The position numbers and the translations under genes are program-made. The notes beneath the pieces were generated by a model. That model was not told the origin of the DNA and made no database searches. It worked only from the letters and a program-made list of their open reading frames with translations. Positions 9,381 to 18,180 of a DNA stretch of 64,000 nt are shown piece after piece. Within the stretch, counting starts at the first letter, position 1. Every line of letters starts with the position of its first letter. Origin of the DNA: Stutzerimonas zhaodongensis (GTDB lineage: Bacteria > Pseudomonadota > Gammaproteobacteria > Pseudomonadales > Pseudomonadaceae); assembly GCF_003696365.1 (NCBI RefSeq), contig NZ_RFFM01000001.1:1503852-1567851 (forward strand), in the 5' to 3' direction.

Positions 9381-9561
9381 AGGAGTCGACTGCCGCAGCG
9401 AGAGGCGGCGAGACAGCCTATCCAGACGCAGATAAGCCGAGGAATGGGATGGGCACCTTACTCAAACTCGAGCGGCAGGAATCGACTACCAGCCAGCTGC
9501 TAAAGCCGTGGCAAATGACGCCGATAGCAAGGAACGTCAACTCAATCGCTTCGGTGCACCC

Positions 9562-10875
9562 ATGTTCAACGGCCGACTCAAGGAACAACTTCAACAGCAA
9601 AGCGCGGAACTGTCCCCGCTGCGCCAAATGCACGACCAGATGACAGCTACGATGCTCGCCATCACGCTGGACTCCGAGTTCCGCATGGTCTCGTTGAATG
9701 AAAAGTGTGCCCAGACCCTTGGCTACCGGGTCGACCAGCTGCAGGGTCGCGCGATGCTGGATATCGTTCCGGCGTACGTCAAAAACCTACCCTGCTTCAA
9801 AAGTTTCATCAGCGCCGTTTCTCATCGCAAGCCCGTCGATGACGATTACCGCTTCCTGCACGTGGACGGCAGCTTGAAGTGGATTCATATCGACTGGTAT
9901 CCGATCACCAACGACCGGGGCGAGTTGGCCGAGATTCGAGGCTTCGGCCGCGAGATCACTAAAGAATTGCAGCTATCGAAGGAAAACGAGGCGTTCATCA
10001 ATGCCTTGTTCCGTTCCACGGCGGTGATCCAGTTCAGCCTCGACGGCAAGATCGTGACCGCCAATGAGCAGTTCCTGCAGGCGACCGGGTATTCGCTCAA
10101 CCAGATCGTGGGCAAACATCACAGCATCTTCTGTACTGCCGCCGACGCCGCCTCGCCGCAGTATCAGCAGTTCTGGCAGACGCTCAATCGTGGCGAGTTC
10201 GTTTCAGACCGCTTCAAGCGCGTTGACAGCCACGGCCGGGACCTATGGCTGGAAGCGACCTATAACCCGGTTTATGACCCCGAAGGCAACCTCTGCAAGG
10301 TGGTCAAATTCGCCAGTGTCGTCACCGATCAGGTCAATCGTGAGGAAGAAGTCCGTGAGGCGGCCAGTATTGCCTACGACATTTCACGCCATACAGACAC
10401 CGCTGCCGTACGCGGCGCCGCTGTCGTGAAGGACACCGTATTGACCATGCAGCGTGTCGCTGCAGAAGTTGAATCGGCCACTCAGGGTATCGAAGCACTC
10501 GGGCAGCAATCGCATCTGATCAGCTCCATCGTGCAGACCATCGGCGGCATTGCTGCGCAGACCAATCTGCTTGCGCTCAACGCCGCCATCGAAGCGGCTC
10601 GTGCGGGTGAGCAAGGTCGCGGTTTCGCCGTCGTGGCCGATGAGGTGCGGCAGTTGGCAGGCCGCACCAGTGCGGCCACCGAAGAGATCATCGCGGTCGT
10701 GCAGAAAAACCAGACATTGGTGGACGACGCGGTACGGGAAATGGCCAACAGCCGTGAGCAGGCCTCGGAGGGCCTGGCCCTGGCCAATCAGGCCGGTGAA
10801 GTGATCGTCGAGATTCAGGACGGCGCCAAGCAGGTAGTCAGCGCCGTCGGCCGCTTCGCCAGCGAACTCAAGTAA
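9562..10875 (+). CDS. Soluble PAS-PAS methyl-accepting chemotaxis protein, BdlA-like
   Basis: A 437-residue cytoplasmic chemoreceptor with no transmembrane segment and no HAMP domain. The first PAS domain covers about residues 30-135 ([20 protein letters not shown]), the second about 140-260 ([20 protein letters not shown], ending in a PAC-like [22 protein letters not shown]). The signalling hairpin tip has the canonical [19 protein letters not shown], which contacts CheA and CheW, near residues 330-350. The short C-terminal signalling module and domain order match P. aeruginosa BdlA, a biofilm-dispersion sensor, and related energy or oxygen sensors. The start is uncertain: GTG 9508 would add 18 residues, and neither start has a clear ribosome site. 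No che genes are nearby. Confidence 0.82.
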   Translation: MFNGRLKEQLQQQSAELSPLRQMHDQMTATMLAITLDSEFRMVSLNEKCAQTLGYRVDQLQGRAMLDIVPAYVKNLPCFKSFISAVSHRKPVDDDYRFLHVDGSLKWIHIDWYPITNDRGELAEIRGFGREITKELQLSKENEAFINALFRSTAVIQFSLDGKIVTANEQFLQATGYSLNQIVGKHHSIFCTAADAASPQYQQFWQTLNRGEFVSDRFKRVDSHGRDLWLEATYNPVYDPEGNLCKVVKFASVVTDQVNREEEVREAASIAYDISRHTDTAAVRGAAVVKDTVLTMQRVAAEVESATQGIEALGQQSHLISSIVQTIGGIAAQTNLLALNAAIEAARAGEQGRGFAVVADEVRQLAGRTSAATEEIIAVVQKNQTLVDDAVREMANSREQASEGLALANQAGEVIVEIQDGAKQVVSAVGRFASELK

Positions 10876-10893
10876 AACACTGGCATGTCACCC

Positions 10894-10916
10894 CGGCGGA
10901 GCAGATCGCTCCGCCG
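10894..10916. terminator. Hairpin between convergent genes
   Basis: A perfect 9-bp stem (CGGCGGAGC with GCTCCGCCG) around AGATC fills the 44-base gap between the convergent chemoreceptor and sotB. It lacks a clear T run on either strand, so its terminator role rests on position. Confidence 0.45.
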
Positions 10917-10919
10917 TCA

Positions 10920-12116
10920 CTATGCTGCAGCGCTATCCATTGGCCGCGCAAAACGGTAGGTGGCGAAACAGCAGAGCAACACCCCGCTGACCGCCAGCAA
11001 ACCACCCACGATACCCACGTTACTGAGCCCCAACTGCTGAGTCACTACGCTACCCAGCAGCGCGCCACCGCCAATACCGATGTTGTAGATACCCGAGAAC
11101 ATCGCCATGGCGACGTCAGTCGCGTCGGACGCCAGATTCAGCACCTTGGTTTGCAGCGCCAGACCGAAGCACATGCCGGCGATTCCCCATACCACCACCA
11201 GCATGCCCAGCAGCGAGCTGTTACGAGCGGCTGGCAGCAACAGCAACAGCAACAAGCAGGTTGCCATGACCGAAATGGCTGCAATCATGAAGCCTTTCGG
11301 ATACCGACCGCTGTAGCGGCTGAACAGGAAGGAGCCGAGAATGCCCGCGCCGCCGAACAACAGCAGCAATACGGTCGTCATGTCACCACTCAGGTGTGCA
11401 ATGGTCTGCGCGAAGGGTTCGATGTAGGTGTAAGCGGTGAACTGGGCGGTGATCACCAGCGCCGTCAACACGTAGGTCGCAACCAGGGCCGGGCGCTTGA
11501 ATAGCACCGGAAGACTGCGCAGCGAGCCGGAGTTCTGGCTTGGCAACAGCGGCAACGTCCGCGCGAGCACCAGCACCACCAGCGCCGCGATCCCGGCGAT
11601 CGACAGGAACGTTGTGCGCCAACCCAGCGCCTCCCCCACCACGCGACCCAACGGGATCCCAAGCACCATCGCCAGCGCGCTGCCGGTAGCCAGCAGCCCA
11701 AGTGCTTGAGCCTGCTTGCCTGGCGGCGCAACGCGCACCGCCAGCGAGGCGGTGATCGACCAGAACACCGCGTGAGAAAGCGCGATACCTATACGGCTGA
11801 CCATCAGCATGCCGAAACTCGACGCCACGCTGGACACCAGGTGGCTACCGACGAACACCGCGAAAACGAACATAAGCAGCGTGCGCCGCTCGATGTTGCG
11901 GGTCATCAGCATCATCGGCAGCGACATGAGGGCTACCACCCAGGCATAAATTGTCAGCATCAGGCCGACCTGTGACGGCGGCATATCGAATGACCGACCG
12001 ATGTCGCTGAGCAAGGCGACCGGGACGAACTCGGTGGTGTTGAAAATGAAAGCGGCCAGGGCCAGCGCGACAACGCTGAGCCAACTCCCGCCGTGGGAGC
12101 TTTGCGATTCGTTCAT
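10920..12116 (-). CDS. sotB: MFS sugar efflux transporter SotB
   Basis: A 398-residue 12-helix major-facilitator exporter close to E. coli SotB (YdeA), which exports arabinose, lactose and IPTG. Near-identical blocks include [19 protein letters not shown] at the N-terminus, [55 protein letters not shown] and the C-terminal [25 protein letters not shown]. It sits alone between a convergent chemoreceptor and a region with repeats. The true substrate in this organism is not evident; family members act on sugars, arabinose-like polyols and some drugs. Confidence 0.9.
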   Translation of the reverse strand: MNESQSSHGGSWLSVVALALAAFIFNTTEFVPVALLSDIGRSFDMPPSQVGLMLTIYAWVVALMSLPMMLMTRNIERRTLLMFVFAVFVGSHLVSSVASSFGMLMVSRIGIALSHAVFWSITASLAVRVAPPGKQAQALGLLATGSALAMVLGIPLGRVVGEALGWRTTFLSIAGIAALVVLVLARTLPLLPSQNSGSLRSLPVLFKRPALVATYVLTALVITAQFTAYTYIEPFAQTIAHLSGDMTTVLLLLFGGAGILGSFLFSRYSGRYPKGFMIAAISVMATCLLLLLLLPAARNSSLLGMLVVVWGIAGMCFGLALQTKVLNLASDATDVAMAMFSGIYNIGIGGGALLGSVVTQQLGLSNVGIVGGLLAVSGVLLCCFATYRFARPMDSAAA

Positions 12117-12563
12117 GTGGGCGATATCTGAAACTGCTGTTCAATCGTCAACCGCGACGCGCCAGGACGGCACCGTGCAGCTTGACGAACAATATGTAAG
12201 AAATCCCTATTCCCTTTCCCGCCACAACGCAGATCGCCCGCCATGCAGTAATGCACGCGGGATGGCAGCGATAGCAATTGGAGGGCGTGATGCGGAACAG
12301 CTGGAGCGGCGCGGATTCTACGCGTGCAGTCGATCGATTGTCAGGCCGTGAAAGCATATGGCGACCGATGGCAGACCGGCACCGAATCTGTAGCGAACTG
12401 GGCGGCCCCTACGGCATGGACAAGCCGCGGATCATGCTGTTGTAGGAGCCAGCATGCTGGCGATCCACGCCTGCGCGGTGCAGAGAAGATCGCCAGCAAG
12501 CTGGCTCCTACATGGGACGCCAGCGAAGATGTCGTGGCGCTTGCTACGGTTCAGGCGTGTCGA
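12117..12563. other. Intergenic region upstream of sotB containing a REP pair
   Basis: The left part must contain the sotB promoter. The right part holds an inverted pair of REP sequences at 12441-12512. I see no gene; an open plus-strand frame running from 12324 into the SDR gene is opposite a real lipoprotein gene and is rejected. Confidence 0.5.
12441..12512. repeat. Inverted pair of REP elements (BIME-like)
   Basis: TGTAGGAGCCAGCATGCTGG begins at 12441 and its inverse, CCAGCAAGCTGGCTCCTACA, ends at 12512. Each arm is a hairpin by itself, and the pair can fold together around a 20-base centre. The same core recurs at 23041-23366 and 45635-45659, so it is a dispersed family of Pseudomonas extragenic palindromes. 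Confidence 0.85.
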
Positions 12564-13001
12564 TTATTGATTGAAGTAGGCGCGCGCGCGCTCGACCTCG
12601 GCCGCAGTGGGCTTGTAGCTGGTCCATTGGTCCTGCTCTTTCTTCTTGTAGCGCACCACGCCCTGCGCCACATCGAATTCGTAGAACGGGTAGACCTCAC
12701 GCAGGTTGTAAAAGGCAGCCGGCGCGAAGAACAGGATGTCTGCAACCAGGTAGCCGCTGTTGAACTTGAGCGGGACCAGGCCGTACATCGGCTCCATGCC
12801 TTCCTGGGTGGCGCGGAAGCGGTATTGGCCAAAGCTGGTGGCCTTGTAGGTCTTGGTGACAGGAGCCTTGAGCACCAGCGGCGCGTCGTCGTTGATCTTG
12901 ACGGCAAGGCTCGGGTCGCTGGAGCGCAGCGAGGTGGTAGCGGTACAGGCGGAAAGCAGTACCGCGATCAGTGGCAGTGCCAGGAGTTGCTTGGTTTTCA
13001 T
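12564..13001 (-). CDS. Small lipoprotein of unknown function
   Basis: A 145-residue protein with a type II signal peptide MKTKQLLALPLIAVLLSAC (lipobox LSAC). The start at 13001 has AAGGGA six bases upstream; earlier in-frame starts lack this. The mature part is soluble, with a short hydrophobic stretch (VADILFFAPAAFYNL) near residues 85-100, and conserved-looking tracts FGQYRFRATQEGMEPMYG and YPFYEFDVAQGVVRYKKK. I recognise it only as a lipoprotein typical of pseudomonads. The hydrophobic patch may associate with the membrane. It is monocistronic, between the REP pair and the divergent SDR gene. Confidence 0.7.
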   Translation of the reverse strand: MKTKQLLALPLIAVLLSACTATTSLRSSDPSLAVKINDDAPLVLKAPVTKTYKATSFGQYRFRATQEGMEPMYGLVPLKFNSGYLVADILFFAPAAFYNLREVYPFYEFDVAQGVVRYKKKEQDQWTSYKPTAAEVERARAYFNQ

Positions 13002-13238
13002 CGTCATTCCCTTGTAGGTGGTAAGCGTGAACGGCCTTACCCACCCTTCGCTGGGGTGCGGCGGCCGTCCTTGGCGGGCGGCACTATAGGCCAGCGAACG
13101 CATATGGCCAAGCGCCATCTATCGAAACAGAGCCTATGCTCGTCGATAGGCGCTCACCACCGCTCGGCGTCCTGCCGAAACTTTTCCTCTCAGCCACCGG
13201 CCGTATCTACAGCAAGCATTCACACGACTGGAGATTGT

Positions 13239-14102
13239 ATGAGCTACCCGAAGATTCACGCGCAGAAGCAGGACCGTCTACCCGGACTGGAAAGCGAGAT
13301 GCAGCCACCTGCCGAATTCATTCGTGACAGCTACAAGGGCAGCGGCAAACTGGCTGGCAAGGTTGCGCTGGTCAGCGGTGGTGATAGCGGCATCGGTCGT
13401 GCCGCGGCCGTGCACTTCGCCCGTGAAGGCGCGGACGTCGCCATCATGTATCTGGACGAGCACGACGATGCCAAAGACGCGATGCGCATGATCGAAGCCG
13501 AGGGCCAGCGTTGCCTGCTGCTGCCCGGCGACATCCGCGACAGCAGCTACTGCAAGGATGCCGTGGAGCAAACCGTGAAGATCTTTGGCCGCCTGGATGT
13601 GCTGGTCAACAACGCTGGCCGCCAGGAAGTGCAGACGCGGCTGGAAGACATCACCGACGAGCAGTGGGAAAAGACGTTCGCCACCAATATCCACGGCTAC
13701 TTCTACCTCACCCGCGCGGCCCTGCGGCATTTGAAAGCCGGCGCTTCGATCATCAACACCACCTCGATCAACTCATTCATCGGCAATCCGATGCTGGTCG
13801 ACTACACCTCGACCAAAGGCGCCATCGACGGATTCACCCGGGCCCTGTCACAGCAGCTGATCGAACGCGATATCCGCGTCAACCAGATCGCGCCGGGTCC
13901 AATATGGACGCCGCTGCAACCGGCCACCCTTGGCAAGCACGACCCGCAGCTACTGGAGGATTTTGGCAGCCAGATGCCCATGGGCCGTTGCGGACAACCA
14001 TCCGAACTCGGCCCCGCCTACGTCTACCTGGCCTGCGAGGACTCCTCTTACGTCAGCGGGCAGACCATTCATATCAACGGCGGAAAAGTCGTCAACGGCT
14101 AG
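13239..14102 (+). CDS. SDR-family NAD(P)-dependent oxidoreductase, general-stress type (YhdF/YhxC group)
   Basis: A 287-residue short-chain dehydrogenase with the roughly 40-residue N-terminal extension (KIHAQKQDRLPGLESEM) of the Bacillus Gsp39/YhxC and glucose-dehydrogenase-like group. The Rossmann motif is VSGGDSGIGRAAA, NNAG is present, and the catalytic residues are Ser in TTSINS with YTSTK (YxxxK). The C-terminal end VSGQTIHINGGKVVNG is standard. It probably reduces or oxidises an alcohol, sugar or aldehyde with NAD(P); the substrate is unknown. The next gene is a stress-type protein, so the two may be stress-induced together. A much longer open frame from 12324 is not the gene because the family N-terminus begins here. 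Confidence 0.87.
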   Translation: MSYPKIHAQKQDRLPGLESEMQPPAEFIRDSYKGSGKLAGKVALVSGGDSGIGRAAAVHFAREGADVAIMYLDEHDDAKDAMRMIEAEGQRCLLLPGDIRDSSYCKDAVEQTVKIFGRLDVLVNNAGRQEVQTRLEDITDEQWEKTFATNIHGYFYLTRAALRHLKAGASIINTTSINSFIGNPMLVDYTSTKGAIDGFTRALSQQLIERDIRVNQIAPGPIWTPLQPATLGKHDPQLLEDFGSQMPMGRCGQPSELGPAYVYLACEDSSYVSGQTIHINGGKVVNG

Positions 14103-14310
14103 AAGCCGTGCAGCCGTAACAGGGAGCCGCGCCAGGACGGTGCGGCCTGAGCCAGACCCGATTCACGAATCATGGGGTAATGAGAACGACCGGAACCAAT
14201 GCCCCGCCCCCTGCGCCCAATAGACAGGACGGCGTGCGTCTGATTGATCAGATCCAGGCGCTTGCTACATGTGTCAACGCAGCCTCGGCTGCACACCTTG
14301 AGGTACATAC

Positions 14311-14907
14311 ATGACCCAGATTCTCATCGCGGCCTTCGACCGATACGCCGAAGCCGAACTAGTCAAATCCGAGCTGCTGAGCCAGGGTATTGCCAGTGGC
14401 GCCATCCAGATATCCGCCTCATCCAACCCTGAAACGGTCGACAGCAGCCGCGTCGAAGTCATAGGCGAAGAGCCAGACGAAGACGCCACGGTCGCCGATA
14501 AACTCGGCAGCTTCTTCAGCAAGGTCTTTGGTGATGATTCGAGCAAGCATGCCGGCCGCTATCCGGAGGCAGCGCGCCGCGGCTCCACCGTAGTCACCGT
14601 CACGCTGGACGACGATAGCCAGGTCGCGATGGTCGAGCAGGTCATGGAGCGCAACGGTGCTATCGACATCGATGAGCGCAGTGCCACATGGGGCAGCGAT
14701 GATGCAACGCCAGTCACCGCCAGTACCGAAACCCTGACCACCGGCTATCCCGACGCCTCCTCCATCAGTGAAGACGAGCGAAAGCTCAACGGCATGGCCA
14801 CACCGGATCGCGGCGCTGACAATGGCAACATCCCGGGCCGTGCGGAAAACGAGAAGGCTGCGGGGCGTGACAACACCGCTGGGCGGGTACGGATCATTCC
14901 GCGTTAG
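14311..14907 (+). CDS. General-stress-type protein (YflT-like N-terminal domain)
   Basis: A 198-residue hydrophilic protein. The first 110 residues (MTQILIAAFDRYAEAELVKSEL, then STVVTVTLDDDSQVAMVEQVMERNGAIDIDE) have the alternating beta-alpha pattern of the heat-induced stress domain found in Bacillus YflT and in many pseudomonad proteins. The last 80 residues are low-complexity and rich in Asp, Gly, Asn and Arg, ending in GRVRIIPR, and are probably disordered. There is no signal peptide or membrane segment. It follows the SDR gene by 208 bases on the same strand. Function is unknown; a role in osmotic or desiccation stress is an inference from the family. Confidence 0.6.
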   Translation: MTQILIAAFDRYAEAELVKSELLSQGIASGAIQISASSNPETVDSSRVEVIGEEPDEDATVADKLGSFFSKVFGDDSSKHAGRYPEAARRGSTVVTVTLDDDSQVAMVEQVMERNGAIDIDERSATWGSDDATPVTASTETLTTGYPDASSISEDERKLNGMATPDRGADNGNIPGRAENEKAAGRDNTAGRVRIIPR

Positions 14908-14978
14908 GTCGATGCGGCCAGCGGGCTTGCGAAGATACTGAGCCCGCGTTTCCAATTACCGTCAGGCCCCGCTCTGTG

Positions 14979-15761
14979 TCACTGCGCAGCGAATCTCTCA
15001 TCGAGCAGATCATTCATGGCCTGAAATGCTCGCTTCGCCACTTCTGGATGGTACTCATTGCGACCCGGTACATTGGCGTAGGGATCGGTGAACGAATGAA
15101 CGGCATTGCCATAACTGACCAACTGCCAATCCACATCAGTGGCTTTCATTTCGGCGACAAACCCATCGACCTGCTCCTGCGGAACAGCCGGGTCATCGGC
15201 ACCGTGCAACACCAGCACAGGCGCCTTTATCTGCTTGGCATCGTCGGGGTTTGGCGTATCGAGGTTGCCATGGAACGAGATGAAAGCATCGAGTTCGGAG
15301 CCTGAGCGCGCCAATTCGAGCACCGCGCCACCGCCGAAACAGAAGCCGATAGCAGCCATTTTCGCGGTATCCACCGGCACGACGCTTTGCGCCTCGAAGG
15401 CCTTCACTGCCGCTTGAGCGCGCTTGCGCATCAGCGCGCGATCGCTACGCACCGATGTGGCAGCAGCCTTGGCCTCATCGGGATTGGAAGGTCGTACTGA
15501 TTTGCCGTACATGTCGGCCATGAACACCACATACTTGTCGCCAGCCGCGCGCGCTGCCTTTTCCGCCGACCGTTCGGTCACCCCCAGCCAGTTGGGGACC
15601 ATCATCAAGCCTGGCCGCGGGGTGGTTACTGCATCGTCATAGATGATCAAGCCTTCGAAGGCCTCACCGTCTATTTCATAAGCGTGCGGCTTGACCACCA
15701 CTGCCGCCTCGGCAACACCGACCATCCCGGCCAGCGCCAGGGCAATGCATGTCTTGTTCAT
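14979..15761 (-). CDS. Secreted dienelactone-hydrolase-family protein
   Basis: A 260-residue alpha/beta hydrolase with a cleavable signal peptide (ALALAGMVGVAEA) that places it in the periplasm. The nucleophile elbow is GFCFGG, with Cys as in dienelactone hydrolase rather than Ser. The acid is in HGADDPAVP and the His in AVHSFTDP, so the Cys-Asp-His triad is complete. NWLGVTERSAEKAA and ADMYGK are family blocks. Classical dienelactone hydrolases open dienelactone in chlorocatechol pathways, but periplasmic members next to no catabolic genes have unknown substrates. The ribosome site AGGAATGG precedes the start. Confidence 0.85.
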   Translation of the reverse strand: MNKTCIALALAGMVGVAEAAVVVKPHAYEIDGEAFEGLIIYDDAVTTPRPGLMMVPNWLGVTERSAEKAARAAGDKYVVFMADMYGKSVRPSNPDEAKAAATSVRSDRALMRKRAQAAVKAFEAQSVVPVDTAKMAAIGFCFGGGAVLELARSGSELDAFISFHGNLDTPNPDDAKQIKAPVLVLHGADDPAVPQEQVDGFVAEMKATDVDWQLVSYGNAVHSFTDPYANVPGRNEYHPEVAKRAFQAMNDLLDERFAAQ

Positions 15762-15910
15762 GGATCCATTCCTGCGGTGAGATGAATTCTCAACAGTAGC
15801 GGAAAATTACGAACATACCGATGCCGTCCACATCGGGACCGTTTCGTTATATGTCCCATGAAGCGATGGCAGCGGGTAAAGGTTTCACAGGTAACGAGCC
15901 TGTAGCGGAT

Positions 15911-16642
15911 TCAGCTCTGCAAGAGACGCTCTTGAAGGGCAAGCGCATCGGCCGTCGCAGCCCCGCTTGCCGTGTTGTCGAAAATGCACCAGCAGGCTGC
16001 GTCTTCATTCCCGCTACTCAGGCGCGCAGCCAGCGAATCGAGCCTATCGGCGTCGTAGGCCGAGTAGTAGATTTTCGGCGAGCCATGCAGACGGTAATAG
16101 CGCAAACCCGACCAGCCACCGGGTTCTGCGGATTCGGCGAAAGGCGCAGGGTCCGCAGCGACTCTCCCGATCCGGGCCTGCTGCAACAGGGTTTCAGCCT
16201 CCAGCCAACTCGGGTGGCGCGGCTCGACAGCGATAGAGCCCTCGAAACGCGCTCGCAATGCGTCGAGAAAACCTTCGGCGCTCGCCGGATCGAAGGCCAG
16301 CGACGGTGGTAGCTGGACCAGCAGGCACCCCAGCTTTTCGCCTAAATGCTCACATTCATGCAGAAACCGCTCGAGCAATGCTTCGCACCCGATCAGCCTT
16401 TGCTCATGAGTGATCTGCTTGGGCACCTTCACGCAAAAGCGGAACCCTGTCGGCACGCTGACTGCCCACTTGGCATAGGTTGCCGGACGATGGGGGCGAT
16501 AGAACGAACTGTTGATCTCCACCGCACCGAACCGATCTGCATAGCGCTGCAAGTGCGTGCCGGCGACCGGAAAAGCTTGCCATTGCTCACGCGGAAGGCT
16601 CCAACCGGCGGTGCCGAGATATATCGCTGGGGTGTCTTTCAT
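15911..16642 (-). CDS. DUF72 domain protein (YecE-like)
   Basis: A 243-residue TIM-barrel-type DUF72 protein. Family blocks are LGTAGWSLPREQW at the N-terminus, FGAVEINSSFYRPHRPATYAKWA, FCVKVPKQITHEQRL, GCLLVQLPPSLAF, VEPRHPSW, YYRLHGSPKIYYSAY and WCIFDNTASGAAT. DUF72 proteins are widespread and of unknown biochemical role; a nuclease or sugar-related function has only been guessed. The gene starts 13 bases after the acyltransferase gene ends, so it is the second gene of a two-gene operon. A second DUF72 paralogue lies at 50026-50895. Confidence 0.9.
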   Translation of the reverse strand: MKDTPAIYLGTAGWSLPREQWQAFPVAGTHLQRYADRFGAVEINSSFYRPHRPATYAKWAVSVPTGFRFCVKVPKQITHEQRLIGCEALLERFLHECEHLGEKLGCLLVQLPPSLAFDPASAEGFLDALRARFEGSIAVEPRHPSWLEAETLLQQARIGRVAADPAPFAESAEPGGWSGLRYYRLHGSPKIYYSAYDADRLDSLAARLSSGNEDAACWCIFDNTASGAATADALALQERLLQS

Positions 16643-16655
16643 CGCCCCGCTCCGC

Positions 16656-17996
16656 TCATGCCGACTTCGGTTGGACCGGCAACCACCTGAGCAGCCGTTT
16701 GCGAGTTGGCACCACGGCGTGTTCCTGAGCCCAGAGGCAGATCGCCACGGTCAGCAGCAGGTAAATCGGATAGAACCACAGCGACAGGGACTGCTCGCCT
16801 GCCTGGGTTGCACACTCGCTCCATGCGTTGATACAGCCCGGCGAAAACACCCCCAGCAGCTTCTCCGAGCGTGAGAACAGGATGAAGACCGGCACATGCA
16901 GCACGAACAGCGGCAAGGACGCGGCCCCCAGACGCTGGGACCAGCGATTCAGCCCTGTGCTGGCCGGTGTCGAGATCAGCGCGAACAGGTAGATCAGCGC
17001 CAGCTGCGAGGGTAGCAACAAGCCGTTATGCAGGAGGAAGTACCAGTATTTTTCCCCTTTGAGCAACCAGATCGCGGCCACGAAACATCCCAGAACGAAG
17101 CTTGCCATCAACAATCGTCCGCCCAAACGCGGTACGCGCTCCTGGATCTGCATGTCGCGAAACAAGCCGTACAGCAGAATGCCGCCGAGAAACTCGGGCA
17201 GGCGCAGCAAAGGCATGCGGTGCAGCATGCCGGTGATGGGGATGCCGTATTCCTGCTGCAGGACGGCCCACAGAGGCGGCAGCAGATAGATCACCATAAT
17301 CACCCCTAGCCAGGGCCCCTTGTGTCGCAGGTTCATCAGCCGAGGAGCCAGCAAAGGAAAGGTCAGATAGAAGAAGAACAGCGTGGAAATCGACCACAGC
17401 GGCGGGTTGAACGTCAGGTAATAGGGATTCCAGGCCTGCAGCATGAGCAGCTGCAACACGAAGTTGAGCAGCAGCTCACCGTTGCCCATGTAGTGCTCCA
17501 ACGCTTCGCGTGACGCATCGCCCAGGTCTTCATTGGTGTCGTAGACCACGAAGCGCAACGTCGCTTTGACGTCGTCAGGCGGAATACCGAGCTTGGCGAT
17601 GATGAACAGCACCACCCCGGTCAAGGCGAGGGAGAACAGGTGCAGCGGGTAAAGATTGGCGAAACGCCTGCTGAGGAAGCTGCGGCCCGGCTCACGCAGC
17701 TGGCCTTGCTGGCAGTAGACATGGGCCAGCAAAAACCCTGACAGCACGAAGAAGCTGCTGGTGGCGAAGAACCCCACGCCTGTCATGTCCGCCAGCCACC
17801 CCGGCAGGTACTCCTCGGCATAGTTGTGAAGCGTGTGGAAACACACGATGTACATGCCGAGCGAAAAGCGCAGCCATTCGAGCCCGATGAATTTTTCCTT
17901 ACTGACCTGCCCCACGCACTGCCCTGCCTTATCGCCTGCGAAATGCCACCAAGGAGTAGGACGTTGCGCTGCGGCCAGTCGTTCGATGTTTCGCAT
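16656..17996 (-). CDS. Acyltransferase 3 family integral membrane protein
   Basis: A 446-residue protein with about ten membrane helices. The N-terminal block KFIGLEWLRFSLGMYIVCFHTLHNY carries the conserved R-x10-H arrangement of the OafA/Acyltransferase_3 family. This is followed by SFFVLSGFLL and RRFANLYPLHLFSL. Such proteins acylate surface sugars, lipopolysaccharide or exopolysaccharide, or modify succinyl or acetyl groups. There is no polysaccharide cluster nearby, so the acceptor is unknown. The start is not certain: the first 30 residues are polar and lack a ribosome site, and the conserved part begins near residue 33. It is followed by the DUF72 gene in one operon. Confidence 0.83.
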   Translation of the reverse strand: MRNIERLAAAQRPTPWWHFAGDKAGQCVGQVSKEKFIGLEWLRFSLGMYIVCFHTLHNYAEEYLPGWLADMTGVGFFATSSFFVLSGFLLAHVYCQQGQLREPGRSFLSRRFANLYPLHLFSLALTGVVLFIIAKLGIPPDDVKATLRFVVYDTNEDLGDASREALEHYMGNGELLLNFVLQLLMLQAWNPYYLTFNPPLWSISTLFFFYLTFPLLAPRLMNLRHKGPWLGVIMVIYLLPPLWAVLQQEYGIPITGMLHRMPLLRLPEFLGGILLYGLFRDMQIQERVPRLGGRLLMASFVLGCFVAAIWLLKGEKYWYFLLHNGLLLPSQLALIYLFALISTPASTGLNRWSQRLGAASLPLFVLHVPVFILFSRSEKLLGVFSPGCINAWSECATQAGEQSLSLWFYPIYLLLTVAICLWAQEHAVVPTRKRLLRWLPVQPKSA

Positions 17997-18180
17997 ACCG
18001 ACTGCCCAGTACCGGGCATGCGGATGACCTGGATGGCCCAGCGCACCCGTACGAGGGCCTCAGCTCAGTCCAGACGTGGATTCGGTAACCAAATATTTAG
18101 TCACGTCACCTCTGCCGCACATGCAGGGACAGGAAGGGTCAATAGCTGGTATCCACATCCACAAGAGAGGTCTGCCCGCA

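Noticed and set aside
12441-12512. Inverted REP pair considered as a transcription terminator or insertion element
   Set aside because: The same core recurs elsewhere in intergenic DNA, has no T run and no transposase; it is a REP pair.
12324-13238. In-frame upstream extension of the SDR gene by over 300 codons
   Set aside because: It runs opposite the lipoprotein gene at 12564-13001 and its composition is unlike protein; the SDR family starts at 13239.
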